Source: Arthrobacter sp. SO5
GTDB taxonomy: Bacteria > Actinomycetota > Actinomycetes > Actinomycetales > Micrococcaceae
NCBI RefSeq assembly: GCF_020532805.1
Contig: NZ_MQTQ01000093.1
Coordinates: forward strand, 68,746-101,269
Length of the DNA: 32,524 nucleotides
Reading direction: 5' to 3'
Shown: positions 11,949 to 21,935 of the stretch, in pieces
Layout: each line of letters starts with the position of its first letter
How positions within the stretch are numbered: the first letter of the stretch is position 1
The notes under the pieces: model-generated
What the model was told of the DNA's origin: nothing
The model's input: only the letters and a program-made list of their open reading frames with translations
Database searches by the model: none
Position numbers and translations under genes: made by a program

Positions 11949-13333
11949 CAGTTGCGGCCCGCCGTTGCGGCTGTGGGGGTGCCTGGCATCTCTGCGGTCT
12001 CCGGGAGCCAGCGGTACGGGGTGTTGAGCCTGCCGTCGAGGACGGTGGGGTGGCCCTTGAAGAACGTCGCCACCACCTTGCCGGGCAGTTCCCGGCCGGC
12101 AAACGGAGAGTTACGGCCCATGGTTGCCATCTTAGAAGGGTCCACGGTCCAGCGCGCAGCCGGGTCCACGAGTATGACGTTGGCGGGTTCCCCGGCGTCG
12201 AGCGGGCGGCCCTGGTCCGCGACCCGGCCGATCGCGGCCGGGGCGGTGGAGGTGACCCGGGCAAAATCGGCCCAGCCCATCAGCCCGGTTTCGATCATGG
12301 TGTGCTGCACCACGGACAGCGCGGTTTCCAGCCCGGTCATGCCCATGGCCGCCTGCGCCCACTCGCATTCCTTGTGCTCGCTGGGGTGCGGCGCGTGGTC
12401 GGTGCCGACCACGTCGATGGTGCCGTCCGCCAGCGCGGCCCGCAGCGCCTGGACGTCCGCATCGGTGCGCAGCGGCGGGTTGACCTTGTAGACGGGGTCG
12501 TAGCTGCGGGCGAGCTCGTCGGTGAGCCACAGGTGGTGCGGGGTGACCTCGGCGGTGACGTTGACGCCGCGGGACTTGGCCCAGCGGATGATCTCCACGG
12601 ACCCCGCAGTGGAGACGTGGCAGACGTGCAGCCGGGAGCCGACATGCTGGGCTAGGAGTACGTCGCGGGCAATGATGCTTTCCTCCGCGACGGCCGGCCA
12701 GCCGGCGAGGCCCAGGACTGCGGAGACTTCGCCCTCGTTCATCTGTGCACCGGCGGTGAGCCGGGGTTCCTGCGCGTGCTGGGCCACGACGCCGTCGAAC
12801 GCCTTGACGTATTCCAGCGCCCGGCGCATCAGGACGGGGTCGTGCACGCAGATGCCGTCGTCGGAGAAGACCCGGACCCGGGCGCGGGAATCGGCCATGG
12901 CGCCGAGTTCGGCGAGCTGCTCCCCGGCGAGGCCGACGGTGACGGCGCCCACCGGGCGGACGTCCACCCAGCCGGCGGTCCGGCCCAGGGTGAGGACCTG
13001 TTCGACGACGCCGGCGGTGTCCGCCACCGGGGTGCTGTTGGCCATCGCGTGCACGGCCGTGTAGCCGCCGAGGGCGGCGGCACGGGTGCCGGTCTCCACC
13101 GTTTCGGCGTCTTCGCGGCCGGGTTCGCGCAGGTGGGTGTGGATGTCCACCATGCCGGGCAGCGCCACGAGCCCGGCGGCCTCGATGACGGTGGCGCCGC
13201 CGGCGGCAAGGTTCAGGCCGCGTGCTTCGATGATCCCGTCGCGGATCAGGAGGTCTTCCGGGGCTCCGCCGAGGATGGCGGCGCCGCGGATCAGGTAAGC
13301 GCCGGTGCCTGGGTCCTGGTGCTGTGATGCCAT
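11948..13333 (-). CDS. pyrC: Dihydroorotase
   Basis: Cyclises carbamoyl aspartate to dihydroorotate, using a metal centre in an amidohydrolase barrel. The protein has 461 residues. The metal-binding HTHLREPG (65-72) follows VALPGMVDI. A second ligand region, VFSDDG, lies near 154-159, and the histidines in HVCHVST and VGTDHAPH complete the site. It is a class I dihydroorotase with the usual N- and C-terminal beta domain (ends NTPYRWLPET). Start and stop each share one base with their neighbours (TAATG with pyrB, TGATG with the PH-like gene), suggesting coupled translation. Confidence 0.98.
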   Translation of the reverse strand: MASQHQDPGTGAYLIRGAAILGGAPEDLLIRDGIIEARGLNLAAGGATVIEAAGLVALPGMVDIHTHLREPGREDAETVETGTRAAALGGYTAVHAMANSTPVADTAGVVEQVLTLGRTAGWVDVRPVGAVTVGLAGEQLAELGAMADSRARVRVFSDDGICVHDPVLMRRALEYVKAFDGVVAQHAQEPRLTAGAQMNEGEVSAVLGLAGWPAVAEESIIARDVLLAQHVGSRLHVCHVSTAGSVEIIRWAKSRGVNVTAEVTPHHLWLTDELARSYDPVYKVNPPLRTDADVQALRAALADGTIDVVGTDHAPHPSEHKECEWAQAAMGMTGLETALSVVQHTMIETGLMGWADFARVTSTAPAAIGRVADQGRPLDAGEPANVILVDPAARWTVDPSKMATMGRNSPFAGRELPGKVVATFFKGHPTVLDGRLNTPYRWLPETAEMPGTPTAATAGRN

Positions 13334-14352
13334 TAGTGGCTCTCCTTGGTAACGGTGGTGGGGGAAGCTTTGGAGGTCCCGGCCGGACCGCGGCTGTCCC
13401 CGGAGAGCAGCAGGTACAGCACTGCCATCCGGATGGACACGCCGTTGCGGACCTGTGCGAGCACCGTGGAGCGGGGCGAGTCGGCCGCGGCGGCGGAAAT
13501 CTCCAGGCCGCGGTTCATCGGCCCGGGGTGCATGATGATGGTGTCCTTCAACCCCAGGGTGTCCAGGGTGCGGAGGCGGGTGTCGTCGAAGCCCCAGCGG
13601 CGCGAGTATTCGCGGGTGGTCGGGAAGAAGGACGCGTTCATCCGTTCGCCCTGCACCCGGAGCATCATCATCGCGTCCACGCCCCGGGCGAGGGTCTCGT
13701 CAAGGTCGTAGCTGACCCTGCACGGCCACTTGTCGACGCCGATCGGCAGCAGCGTCGGCGGCGCGACCAGGGTGACCTCGGCGCCGAGGGTGCGCAGCAG
13801 CCAGACGTTGGAGCGTGCCACCCGGGAGTGCAGCACGTCCCCGGCGATCGCGACGCGCATGCCTAAGAGGCCCGCCCCCGCGGACGGGATTCCCGCCAGC
13901 TTCGACCAGTGCCGGCGCATGGTGAAGGCGTCCAGCAGCGCCTGGGTGGGGTGTTCGTGGGTGCCGTCGCCGGCGTTGATCACGGCGGCATCGATCCAGT
14001 CGGTAGCGGCGAGCCGGTGCGGGGCACCGGAGGCCCAGTGCCGGATCACGACGGCGTCGGCCCCCATGGCGGACAGCGTCTGGGCCGTGTCCTTGAGGGA
14101 CTCGCCCTTGGAGACGGACGAACCCTTCGCGGCGAAGTTGATGACGTCCGCGGAGAGCCGTTTGGCGGCGGCCTCGAAGGAGATGCGGGTGCGGGTGGAG
14201 TCCTCGAAGAAGAGGTTCACGACCGTCCTGCCGCGCAGGGTGGGAAGCTTCTTGACCTCACGCTCGCCGACGGCCGCCATTTCCTCGGCGGTGTCGAGGA
14301 TGCGGATAGCGTCGGACAGGCTCAGGTCTTCGGTGGAGAGCAGGTGCCTCAC
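13333..14352 (-). CDS. pyrB: Aspartate carbamoyltransferase catalytic subunit
   Basis: Joins carbamoyl phosphate and aspartate, the committed step of pyrimidine synthesis. The protein has 339 residues. Carbamoyl-phosphate binding STRTR is at 52-56 within [13 protein letters not shown], and HPTQAL is at 134-139. The aspartate domain has LRVQGERM and [12 protein letters not shown]. About 20 extra residues at the C-terminus ([18 protein letters not shown]) lie beyond the usual end. No pyrI regulatory subunit gene is present nearby, as is normal for actinobacteria. The GTG start overlaps the pyrR stop by four bases (GTGA). Confidence 0.98.
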   Translation of the reverse strand: MRHLLSTEDLSLSDAIRILDTAEEMAAVGEREVKKLPTLRGRTVVNLFFEDSTRTRISFEAAAKRLSADVINFAAKGSSVSKGESLKDTAQTLSAMGADAVVIRHWASGAPHRLAATDWIDAAVINAGDGTHEHPTQALLDAFTMRRHWSKLAGIPSAGAGLLGMRVAIAGDVLHSRVARSNVWLLRTLGAEVTLVAPPTLLPIGVDKWPCRVSYDLDETLARGVDAMMMLRVQGERMNASFFPTTREYSRRWGFDDTRLRTLDTLGLKDTIIMHPGPMNRGLEISAAAADSPRSTVLAQVRNGVSIRMAVLYLLLSGDSRGPAGTSKASPTTVTKESH

Positions 14353-14948
14353 GCGCTGGCCTCGATGACCACTTCGTTGACGGGCACGCCGTCGACCGTG
14401 TCGGTTTCCGCGAGCCGGACCCGCACCTTCTCCGCGGAGGAGGTGGGGAGGTTCTTCCCGACATGGTCCGCGCGGATGGGCAGTTCCCGGTGGCCGCGGT
14501 CGATCAGCACGGCGAGGCGGACGATGCGCGGGCGGCCGAGGTCAATGATCGCGTCGAGCGCTGCGCGGATGGTGCGGCCGGAGTAGAGGACATCATCGAT
14601 GAGCACCACCACTTTGTTGTCGATGCCGGTGCGCGGGAGCTGGGTGGGGTACGGCGGCCGCATGGCCTGGTGGGAGAGATCGTCGCGGAACATGGTGACA
14701 TCCAGCTGGCCGACGATTGCCGCGGGGTCCACGGTGGGATCGGCGGCCGCAATCTTCTCTGCGAGCCGGACGGCGAGCGGGTAACCGCGCCGCGGGATGC
14801 CGAGCAGGACCAGGTCCTGGGAACCCTTGTTGGACTCGAGAATTTCATGGGCGATACGAGTGAGTGCACGGTCGATGTCCGCCTGGTTCAGGACTACCCG
14901 GGTGAGTAGTACCGTAGCCGGAACCGGTGCTTCTGGAGCAGAAGTCAA
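14349..14948 (-). CDS. pyrR: Bifunctional pyr mRNA-binding regulator / uracil phosphoribosyltransferase
   Basis: PyrR binds pyr mRNA when UMP is high and also has uracil phosphoribosyltransferase activity. From the TTG at 14948 the protein has 199 residues. The PRPP-binding loop [18 protein letters not shown] is at 113-130, and [13 protein letters not shown] and the [10 protein letters not shown] motif are typical of PyrR. I prefer this TTG because GGGGAG precedes it by seven bases. The in-frame GTG at 14975, nine codons upstream, lies inside a predicted PyrR-binding RNA loop and has no ribosome-binding site. It is the first gene of pyrR-pyrB-pyrC-PH-carA-carB-pyrF, all with overlapping ends, and the likely regulator of that operon. 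Confidence 0.96.
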   Translation of the reverse strand: MTSAPEAPVPATVLLTRVVLNQADIDRALTRIAHEILESNKGSQDLVLLGIPRRGYPLAVRLAEKIAAADPTVDPAAIVGQLDVTMFRDDLSHQAMRPPYPTQLPRTGIDNKVVVLIDDVLYSGRTIRAALDAIIDLGRPRIVRLAVLIDRGHRELPIRADHVGKNLPTSSAEKVRVRLAETDTVDGVPVNEVVIEASA

Positions 14949-14960
14949 CGCTCGTCTCCC

Positions 14961-14986
14961 CTTTCCCCGCCTCACGGGACGGAATT
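14961..14986 (-). promoter_or_regulatory. PyrR-binding loop in the pyr operon leader
   Basis: The minus-strand RNA reads CCGUCCCGUGAGGCGG. It matches the PyrR-binding consensus ARUCCNGNGAGGYU at all defined positions except the outermost pair, where A-U is replaced by C-G, which preserves pairing. The stem can be drawn as C14982-G14967, C14981-G14968, G14980-C14969, then C14978-G14970 and C14977-G14971, with U14979 bulged. The hairpin directly precedes the ribosome-binding site (AAGGGGAG) of pyrR. There is no terminator after it, so the likely mechanism is translational repression, as reported for Mycobacterium smegmatis, rather than Bacillus-type attenuation. Confidence 0.8.
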
Positions 14987-14991
14987 AAAAA

Positions 14992-15015
14992 AGGATATTT
15001 TGCACTCCAAAATTA
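14992..15015 (-). promoter_or_regulatory. Weak candidate -10 elements for the pyr operon
   Basis: Two TAnnnT hexamers occur on the minus strand upstream of the PyrR loop: TAATTT (15015-15010) and TATCCT (14997-14992). Neither has a good -35 box. Use of TATCCT would start the mRNA close to the 5' side of the PyrR loop. A local A+T-rich patch (14983-15018) in otherwise GC-rich DNA supports a promoter somewhere here. Confidence 0.3.
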
Positions 15016-15090
15016 CCACACGGGCTGCCTCCGGCCCGCCCCGGAGCGGCCGTTGCGGGTCGGTCTGCATCACACCGCGGCTCCCGCGCC

Positions 15091-15120
15091 TTGGGTGCCC
15101 GGCCGGCCGCACCTTAGGCT
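15091..15120 (+). promoter_or_regulatory. Candidate promoter for leaderless prsW mRNA
   Basis: TTGGGT (15091-15096) and TAGGCT (15115-15120) are 18 bp apart. The -10 box ends seven bases before the ATG at 15128, the spacing expected if transcription starts at or next to the start codon. This matches the lack of a convincing ribosome-binding site. Confidence 0.5.
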
Positions 15121-15127
15121 CGTGTTC

Positions 15128-16324
15128 ATGAAGAAGGCCAACCCCAGCTGGATGGGGCACGTGCGGAGCCAGAATTACCGGCAAGCCCCCGCCCATGACG
15201 GGGCCTTGCCCCGCCCGGTCGTGCCTGCGGCGGTGTCGGGAGCCCGCACCCGCTCGCCGACGGGAGCGATCGGACTCGTCGTGGCCGGCTGGGCGCTCGG
15301 TTTCCTCAGCCTGTTCCTGGTACTGCCTTTGCTGCTGCGCAACACCGGCGGGCCGGGCTTCATCGTGGGGTTCGTGGCCTCGTTGCTTCCCCTGTCGGCG
15401 GTCCTGCTGGCAGTGCGTTTCATCGACCGCTGGGAACCGGAACCGCGCCGGCTTCTGGTCTTTGCCTTTGTATGGGGCGCAGCCGTATCGATTGCCGTGA
15501 CCACGCTGATCCAGCCGGTCTTCGCACTCACGGCCGGTCCTGCCTCCGGCCTGGACTACACAACGTTCGCCGTGACAGTACAGGCACCGGTGGTGGAGGA
15601 ATTCGCGAAGTCCCTCGGGCTGCTGCTGCTGGTGCTCTTCGCCCGGAAACACGTCGACGGGCCGGTCGACGGCGTGGTGTTCGCTTTCACCATTGCGGGC
15701 GGCTTCGCGTTCACCGAGAACATCCTCTACTTCGGCCGCGCGATCGCGGAGTCCGGCACCCCGGGCCCTGACCTAGTCGTGGTGTTTTTCCTCCGCGGCG
15801 TGATGTCGCCCTTCGCCCATGCGATCTTCACGGGAACTACGGGCCTCCTCCTGGGCTTCGCGGCCCGGCGCGGGAACACCGGACTGATTCTTGCTGCCTT
15901 CGTGGTGGGCCTGATCCCGGCGATGCTGCTGCACAGAGGGTGGAACTCGATGGGCCAGGATTTCCTGGCGCAGTACATCCTGGTCCAGATCCCGATCTTC
16001 CTGCTCGCGGTCCTGGTCATTGTGATGCTGCGGGTCGCCGAAAACAGGCTGACCCGGCAGCGGCTCCGGGAATACGCGGCGGCCGGCTGGTTCACGGGCG
16101 CGGAGGTGGACATGCTGGCCACCGCCGGCGGCCGCCGTCGGGCGCTGAAATGGGCCCGATCGACCGGCCGGGGTCCGCAGATGAGCGCCTTCCTGCACGC
16201 CGCCACCCGCCTCGCCTTCACCCGCCAGCGGATCCTGACCGGCCTGGACGTCCCGGCGCACCAGCGCGAGGAGCAGCAGCAGCTGGCCGACGTCGTGGCA
16301 CTCCGGGCAGCCGTCCTCCAGTAG
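15128..16324 (+). CDS. PrsW-family intramembrane metalloprotease
   Basis: A multi-pass membrane protein of 398 residues. PrsW-family signatures lie in membrane segments: EEFAK (157-161, the EExxK motif), FTENILYFG (195-203), and histidines in SPFAHAIFTG (H231) and LLHRGW (H269). In Bacillus PrsW cleaves an anti-sigma factor; the substrate here is unknown. About eight hydrophobic segments are visible between residues 47 and 303, framed by a short basic N-terminus and a cytosolic C-terminal tail of about 95 residues rich in Arg and Ala. The open frame extends upstream to 14927, but that part overlaps pyrR and lacks family features. A GTG at 15122 is a possible alternative start. It is divergent from pyrR and convergent with nusB, and is the only plus-strand gene in the left two thirds. 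Confidence 0.9.
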   Translation: MKKANPSWMGHVRSQNYRQAPAHDGALPRPVVPAAVSGARTRSPTGAIGLVVAGWALGFLSLFLVLPLLLRNTGGPGFIVGFVASLLPLSAVLLAVRFIDRWEPEPRRLLVFAFVWGAAVSIAVTTLIQPVFALTAGPASGLDYTTFAVTVQAPVVEEFAKSLGLLLLVLFARKHVDGPVDGVVFAFTIAGGFAFTENILYFGRAIAESGTPGPDLVVVFFLRGVMSPFAHAIFTGTTGLLLGFAARRGNTGLILAAFVVGLIPAMLLHRGWNSMGQDFLAQYILVQIPIFLLAVLVIVMLRVAENRLTRQRLREYAAAGWFTGAEVDMLATAGGRRRALKWARSTGRGPQMSAFLHAATRLAFTRQRILTGLDVPAHQREEQQQLADVVALRAAVLQ

Positions 16325-16332
16325 CACGCAGA

Positions 16333-16370
16333 AAGGGCCGGTGGCCGCCGCTGGGCGGGCACCGGCCCTT
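16333..16370. terminator. Bidirectional terminator between prsW and nusB
   Basis: A perfect 11-bp stem (AAGGGCCGGTG / CACCGGCCCTT) extends inward, after one mismatch, with five more pairs (CCGCC/GGCGG) and a GCTG loop. It lies 8 nt after the prsW stop and 16 nt after the nusB stop. It is flanked by A-rich and T-rich ends (AGAAA, TTCT), so it can act on both strands. Confidence 0.85.
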
Positions 16371-16386
16371 CTGTCTCGCTCGGCGA

Positions 16387-16797
16387 TCAGGCGAGCAGCG
16401 AAGGTTTCAGCTGCTGCAGGCGGCCCAACAGTCCGTTGATGAACGACGGCGACTCGTCCGTGGACAGGGTCTTGGCCAGGGCCACGGCCTCGCTGACGGC
16501 AACGCCGTCGGGAACGTCGTCGTTGTAGAGCAGCTCCCAGGTACCGATCCGCAGGATGATGCGGTCCACCGAAGGCATCCGCTCCAGGGTCCAGCCCTGC
16601 GAATAGGTTTCCAGGAACTCATCGATCGCCACGTGGTGGGACACGACGCCTTCGACGATTTCGAGGGTGTACGGGTTGACGATCTGGTCCGTCTGCTCGC
16701 GACGGGACTTCAGCACATCGAACGCCGAGACGGAACGCTGCTCCGCTTCGAAGAGAACATCCAGGGCCCGGTTGCGGGCCTTACCGCGTGCACTCAC
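16387..16797 (-). CDS. nusB: Transcription antitermination factor NusB
   Basis: Binds boxA RNA with NusE (S10) to prevent premature termination in rRNA operons. The protein has 136 residues, all-helical, with the usual GKARNRALDVLFEAEQR start, DRIILRIGTWELLYNDDVP, and the C-terminal FINGLLGRL. The GTG start shares one base with the efp stop (TAGTG), so the two genes form a two-gene unit, as in other actinobacteria. Confidence 0.98.
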   Translation of the reverse strand: MSARGKARNRALDVLFEAEQRSVSAFDVLKSRREQTDQIVNPYTLEIVEGVVSHHVAIDEFLETYSQGWTLERMPSVDRIILRIGTWELLYNDDVPDGVAVSEAVALAKTLSTDESPSFINGLLGRLQQLKPSLLA

Positions 16798-17360
16798 TAG
16801 TCGTTGACCCGGCCAAGGTAGCTGCCGTCGCGGGTGTCGACCTTGACCTTGGTGTTGTTCTCGACGAACAGGGGCACCTGGATCTCGTAGCCGGTCTCCA
16901 GCGTGGCGGGCTTAGTGCCGGCCGAGGAGCGGTCGCCCTGAAGGCCCGGCTCCGTGTAGGTGATTTCGAGGACGACGCTCGGGGGCAGTTCGATGTAGAG
17001 CGGGTTGCCCTCGTGGATGGCGATGTTGACCATCTGGTTCTCGAGCATGAAGTTGGTGGCGTCGCCCACAGTGGGACCGGGCACGGTGAGCTGGTCGAAG
17101 TCCTGCGTGTCCATGAAAACGAAATCCGCGCCGTCCTGGTATAGGTACTGGTAATCGCGGCGGTCTACCGTGGCGGTCTCGATCTTGAGTCCGGCGTTGA
17201 AGGTCTTGTCGACGACCTTGCCGGACATCACGTTGCGCATCTTGGTGCGAACGAAGGCGCCGCCCTTGCCCGGCTTCACATGCTGGAACTCGATGATGTT
17301 CCACAGCTGGCCCTCAAGCTTAAGGACGGTTCCATTCTTGATGTCGTTAGTGGTTGCCAC
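16797..17360 (-). CDS. efp: Elongation factor P
   Basis: Enters the ribosomal E site to help form peptide bonds at polyproline stretches. The protein has 187 residues with the three EF-P beta-barrel domains. The tip loop reads [10 protein letters not shown] with Lys32 at the position that is modified in some bacteria and left unmodified in studied actinobacteria. The residue after KG is Gly rather than the second Pro of the PGKGP form. The start is GTG at 17360, preceded by AGAGG at five bases. No gene for an EF-P modifying enzyme (EpmA, EarP) is present in the window. Confidence 0.98.
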   Translation of the reverse strand: MATTNDIKNGTVLKLEGQLWNIIEFQHVKPGKGGAFVRTKMRNVMSGKVVDKTFNAGLKIETATVDRRDYQYLYQDGADFVFMDTQDFDQLTVPGPTVGDATNFMLENQMVNIAIHEGNPLYIELPPSVVLEITYTEPGLQGDRSSAGTKPATLETGYEIQVPLFVENNTKVKVDTRDGSYLGRVND

Positions 17361-17404
17361 TGTATCCTCTGGTTTCTTATGCGGTTGGCTCCAGGAGCCG
17401 GCCG

Positions 17405-17430
17405 GCTATGCCGGGCAGGCATGCCATAGC
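17405..17430 (-). other. Hairpin in the efp leader
   Basis: GCTATG (17405-17410) pairs with CATAGC (17425-17430). An alternative stem ATGCC/GGCAT (17408-17412 / 17418-17422) uses part of the same bases. The function is unknown; it lies between the efp start and the candidate promoter. Confidence 0.35.
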
Positions 17431-17467
17431 GGCCCGCCAGCGCGTATTTATCAAAAATCCAAGATCC

Positions 17468-17473
17468 ATTCTA
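17468..17473 (-). promoter_or_regulatory. Candidate -10 box for efp-nusB
   Basis: TAGAAT on the minus strand fits TAnnnT well and is followed by an A+T-rich stretch (ATCTTGGATTTTTGATAAAT). No clear -35 is present at the right distance. It is placed downstream of the terminator-like stem of the aro block and about 110 bp before efp. Confidence 0.4.
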
Positions 17474-17485
17474 CCGGTTCCGCCG

Positions 17486-17507
17486 GGCGGCTGCCGAAGG
17501 GGCCGCC
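17486..17507 (-). terminator. Possible terminator after the aro/TPR block
   Basis: GGCGGC/GCCGCC 6-bp stem with a 10-nt loop, 20 nt beyond the stop of the TPR gene. It lacks a T tract, so termination strength is doubtful. Confidence 0.4.
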
Positions 17508-17526
17508 TGCGCGAGCCGCGCGGAGC

Positions 17527-18044
17527 TCAGGAGTTGAGGTCCCGCACGTCCCGGGCACGCTGGAGGGCCACCGTGGAGGAGTAGATGAGCGACGCGTCGG
17601 CGGAGCCCGCGACGCGCAGGTCCAAGGCCTTGGCGAAGGATTCGACGGCGGCGGAGATGTGGCCGCCGGCGAAGTAGGAGCGGCCCAGCTGCTGGCGGAT
17701 CACGGCCTCGTCCGGGGTGCCCTGGGTCTCGGCCAGCAGGTGCCGGAACAGCTCGACGGCCCGGTCGGCCCGGTGGGACACCCGGAGCACGTCCGCCTCG
17801 AAGATGCGCAGGCGCAGCGAATCGGGATTCGTGTAGCGGGCCTCGGCCAGCAGCTCGGCGGCCTCCGCGGCGTGGCCTTCGACGAGTCGCACGAAGATCA
17901 GGTCGCCGGGATCATCCGAGGCAGCCAGCGCCGCGGCGACGGCGTCCTCGTTCACCAGCTGCGGCATGAGGCTGTCCGGGTTGATCCTGATCCCGGGAAA
18001 CCCGGCATCCGGCCAGTCGCTGGTTCCGCCTGGGACGAACGTCA

Positions 18045-18045
<1 letters not shown>
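17527..18045 (-). CDS. Tetratricopeptide-repeat protein, function unknown
   Basis: A soluble helical protein of 172 residues. Paired helices near residues 60-150 resemble tetratricopeptide repeats: RLVEGHAAEAAELLAEARYT, RADRAVELFRHLLAETQG, then IRQQLGRSYFAGGHISAAVE with SFAKALDLR. There is no signal peptide, membrane helix or enzyme motif. The ATG shares a base with the aroB stop (TGATG), so it is translated with the shikimate genes, but nothing in the sequence ties it to that pathway. It probably scaffolds protein-protein contacts. Confidence 0.8.
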
Positions 18046-19779
<1,734 letters not shown>

Positions 19780-19780
<1 letters not shown>

Positions 19781-20979
19781 TACTGGCCGATCGAGTCCAG
19801 GGACGCCGGGATGTTGTCCAGGTAGCCCCTAAGGTTGCGGGCGGTCTCCTGCACGGAATCGCCGCCGAACTTTTCCGTGACCGCTTCCGCGAGGACCAGG
19901 GCCACCATGGCCTCGGCGACGACGCCGGCGGCGGGGACGGCACAGACGTCGGAGCGCTGGTGGTGGGCCTTGGCGGCCTCCCCGGTGCTGACGTCGACCG
20001 TTTTGAGGGCGCGCGGGACAGTGGCTATCGGTTTCATTGCCGCCCGGACGCGCAGCACGTCGCCAATGCTCATGCCGCCTTCGATCCCGCCGGCCCGGTT
20101 GGACGTGCGGACGATCTTGCCGTCCGCGTCCTTGACGATCTCGTCGTGGGCGGCGGAGCCCCGGCGGGCGGCGGTGCGGAAGCCGTCGCCGACCTCCACG
20201 CCTTTGATGGCCTGGATGCCCATCAGGGCAGCAGCGAGGCGTGAGTCGAGGCGTCGGTCCCAGTGGACGTAGCTGCCGAGCCCCGGCGGGAGGCCGTACG
20301 CGAGCACTTCCACCACGCCGCCGAGGGTTTCGCCTTCCTTGTGCGCGACGTCGACCGCGGCCACCATCGCGTCGGAGGTTTCCCGGTCAAAGCAGCGCAA
20401 CGGGTCGGCGTCCAGGGCCAGGACGTCGTCCGGGACCGGCAGGGGGCGCCCTTCCGGCACGGCGGTGCTGGCGATCGACACGGTGTGGGAAACAAGTTCG
20501 ATGCCGAGCTGTTTGAGGAATGCCGCGGCCACGGTGCCGAGGGCCACGCGCATGGCCGTTTCGCGGGCGCTGGCGCGCTCCAGCACGGGCCGGGCCTCGT
20601 CGAATCCGTATTTCTGCATGCCGGTGAAGTCGGCGTGGCCGGGGCGTGGCCGGGTCAGCGGGGCGTTGCGCGCCTGGTCGGCGAGGATTTCGGGGGCCAC
20701 CGGGTCCGCAGACATGATCTGCTCCCATTTGGGCCATTCGGTGTTCCCGACGTGGATGGCGACGGGGCCGCCCTGGCTGAGTCCGTGACGGACGCCGCCG
20801 AGGATAGTCACCACGTCCTGCTCGAACTTCATCCGGGCGCCGCGGCCGTAGCCCAGCCGGCGGCGGGCCAGCGCCCCGGCGATCTGGGCGCTGGTGAGTT
20901 CCACACCGGCGGGCACGCCTTCAATAATTCCGACCAGGGCCGGACCATGGGATTCTCCGGCAGTCAACCAACGCAACAT
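19780..20979 (-). CDS. aroC: Chorismate synthase
   Basis: Last shikimate-pathway step: EPSP to chorismate, needing reduced FMN. The protein has 399 residues from the ATG at 20979, giving the standard N-terminus [19 protein letters not shown] lies eight bases upstream. An ATG at 20988 would add three residues but has no spaced ribosome-binding site. Signatures are [20 protein letters not shown], the central [28 protein letters not shown], and [14 protein letters not shown]. It lies 26 bp after aroE and is coupled to aroK. Confidence 0.97.
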
Positions 20980-21005
20980 AGCGTCCATCCTGCCATGTAA
21001 GGCGC

Positions 21006-21935
21006 TTAGAACACCCGTCGGGGCGCCCCCACTGCGTCACACATCACATCTATGACCTCCCGTGGAACGGCGTCCCCGAGTCCGGTGAAGTGCCGCACCT
21101 GTTCCACGGCCTGGTAGATCAGCATCTCAAGTCCGGCCACCACGGTTCCGCCGGCATCCTGCCACGCGGCTGCGATCCGGCTGGGCCAGGGATCATAGGC
21201 GACGTCGAGCAGGACTCCGGGGTTGGTCCGCCCGGATTCCCGTGCACGCTCCGCCCCAAACGCGTGCTGCAGCTCCCCCGCCAACGTGTCCGCGGCACGC
21301 GGCGGCAGCGTCGAGATGACGACGTCGGCCCAGGCGACGGCGGTCGCGGCGCCGGTGATCGGCAGGACCCGGATGGGCAGGCCGACGGCGGCTGCGGCTG
21401 CGCGCGCTGCGGCGGCCCGGCCGACATCACGGACGAAGACGTCCGCTGCGGGGGCGCCCAGTTCCTTCAAGGCCGCGATCGCGGCAGCAGCGGTCCCTCC
21501 CCCGCCCAGGACGGCAGCGGCCGGTGCCGCCGGGGCGCCGGCGTGGCGGAGGGCGTTGACGATCCCGGCGACGTCGGTGTTGTAGCCGATGAGGCGGACG
21601 GTGCCGCTCCTGCCGGCGGAAGCGCCGTCCGCGGGTTCGTCCGGCTCGAAGGCGACAGTGTTGATGACCCCGAGGGCGCGGGCGATGCCGCGGACTTCGT
21701 CAACCTCGGCGAGCATCGCGGTCTTCAGCGGCATGGTGACCGATAATCCGCGCCAGCGTTCGCCCCGGCCGGCCTCGTCCCGGACCCTTGCCATAAACGC
21801 CGGCAAGGCTTCTTCGGTGACGTCGAACGGCGCGTAGTCCAACTCCAGGCCGAGGTAGGCGTATGCGGCCCGGTGCAGCGCCGGGGATTTGGAATGGCTG
21901 ATCGGGTGCCCTAGGACGGCCGCCCGCAGCGTCAT
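21006..21935 (-). CDS. aroE: Shikimate dehydrogenase
   Basis: Reduces 3-dehydroshikimate to shikimate, normally with NADPH. The protein has 309 residues. Shikimate-binding SHSKSPALH is at 13-21. The catalytic lysine is in [11 protein letters not shown] (64-74) and the catalytic aspartate in YNTDVAG. The nucleotide-binding GGGGTAAAA lies in the middle, and [11 protein letters not shown] near the C-terminus is typical. Ala-rich insertions lengthen it over the usual 270-280 residues. The ATG overlaps the mltG stop by four bases (ATGA). Confidence 0.96.
   Translation of the reverse strand: MTLRAAVLGHPISHSKSPALHRAAYAYLGLELDYAPFDVTEEALPAFMARVRDEAGRGERWRGLSVTMPLKTAMLAEVDEVRGIARALGVINTVAFEPDEPADGASAGRSGTVRLIGYNTDVAGIVNALRHAGAPAAPAAAVLGGGGTAAAAIAALKELGAPAADVFVRDVGRAAAARAAAAAVGLPIRVLPITGAATAVAWADVVISTLPPRAADTLAGELQHAFGAERARESGRTNPGVLLDVAYDPWPSRIAAAWQDAGGTVVAGLEMLIYQAVEQVRHFTGLGDAVPREVIDVMCDAVGAPRRVF

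Noticed and set aside
14927..15127. An upstream extension of prsW
   Set aside because: It overlaps pyrR and its leader; the residues are not membrane-like and the ATG at 15128 has a promoter at leaderless spacing.
15128..16324. A dedicated sigma/anti-sigma system with the PrsW protease
   Set aside because: No sigma or anti-sigma gene lies within the window, so no system can be claimed from context.
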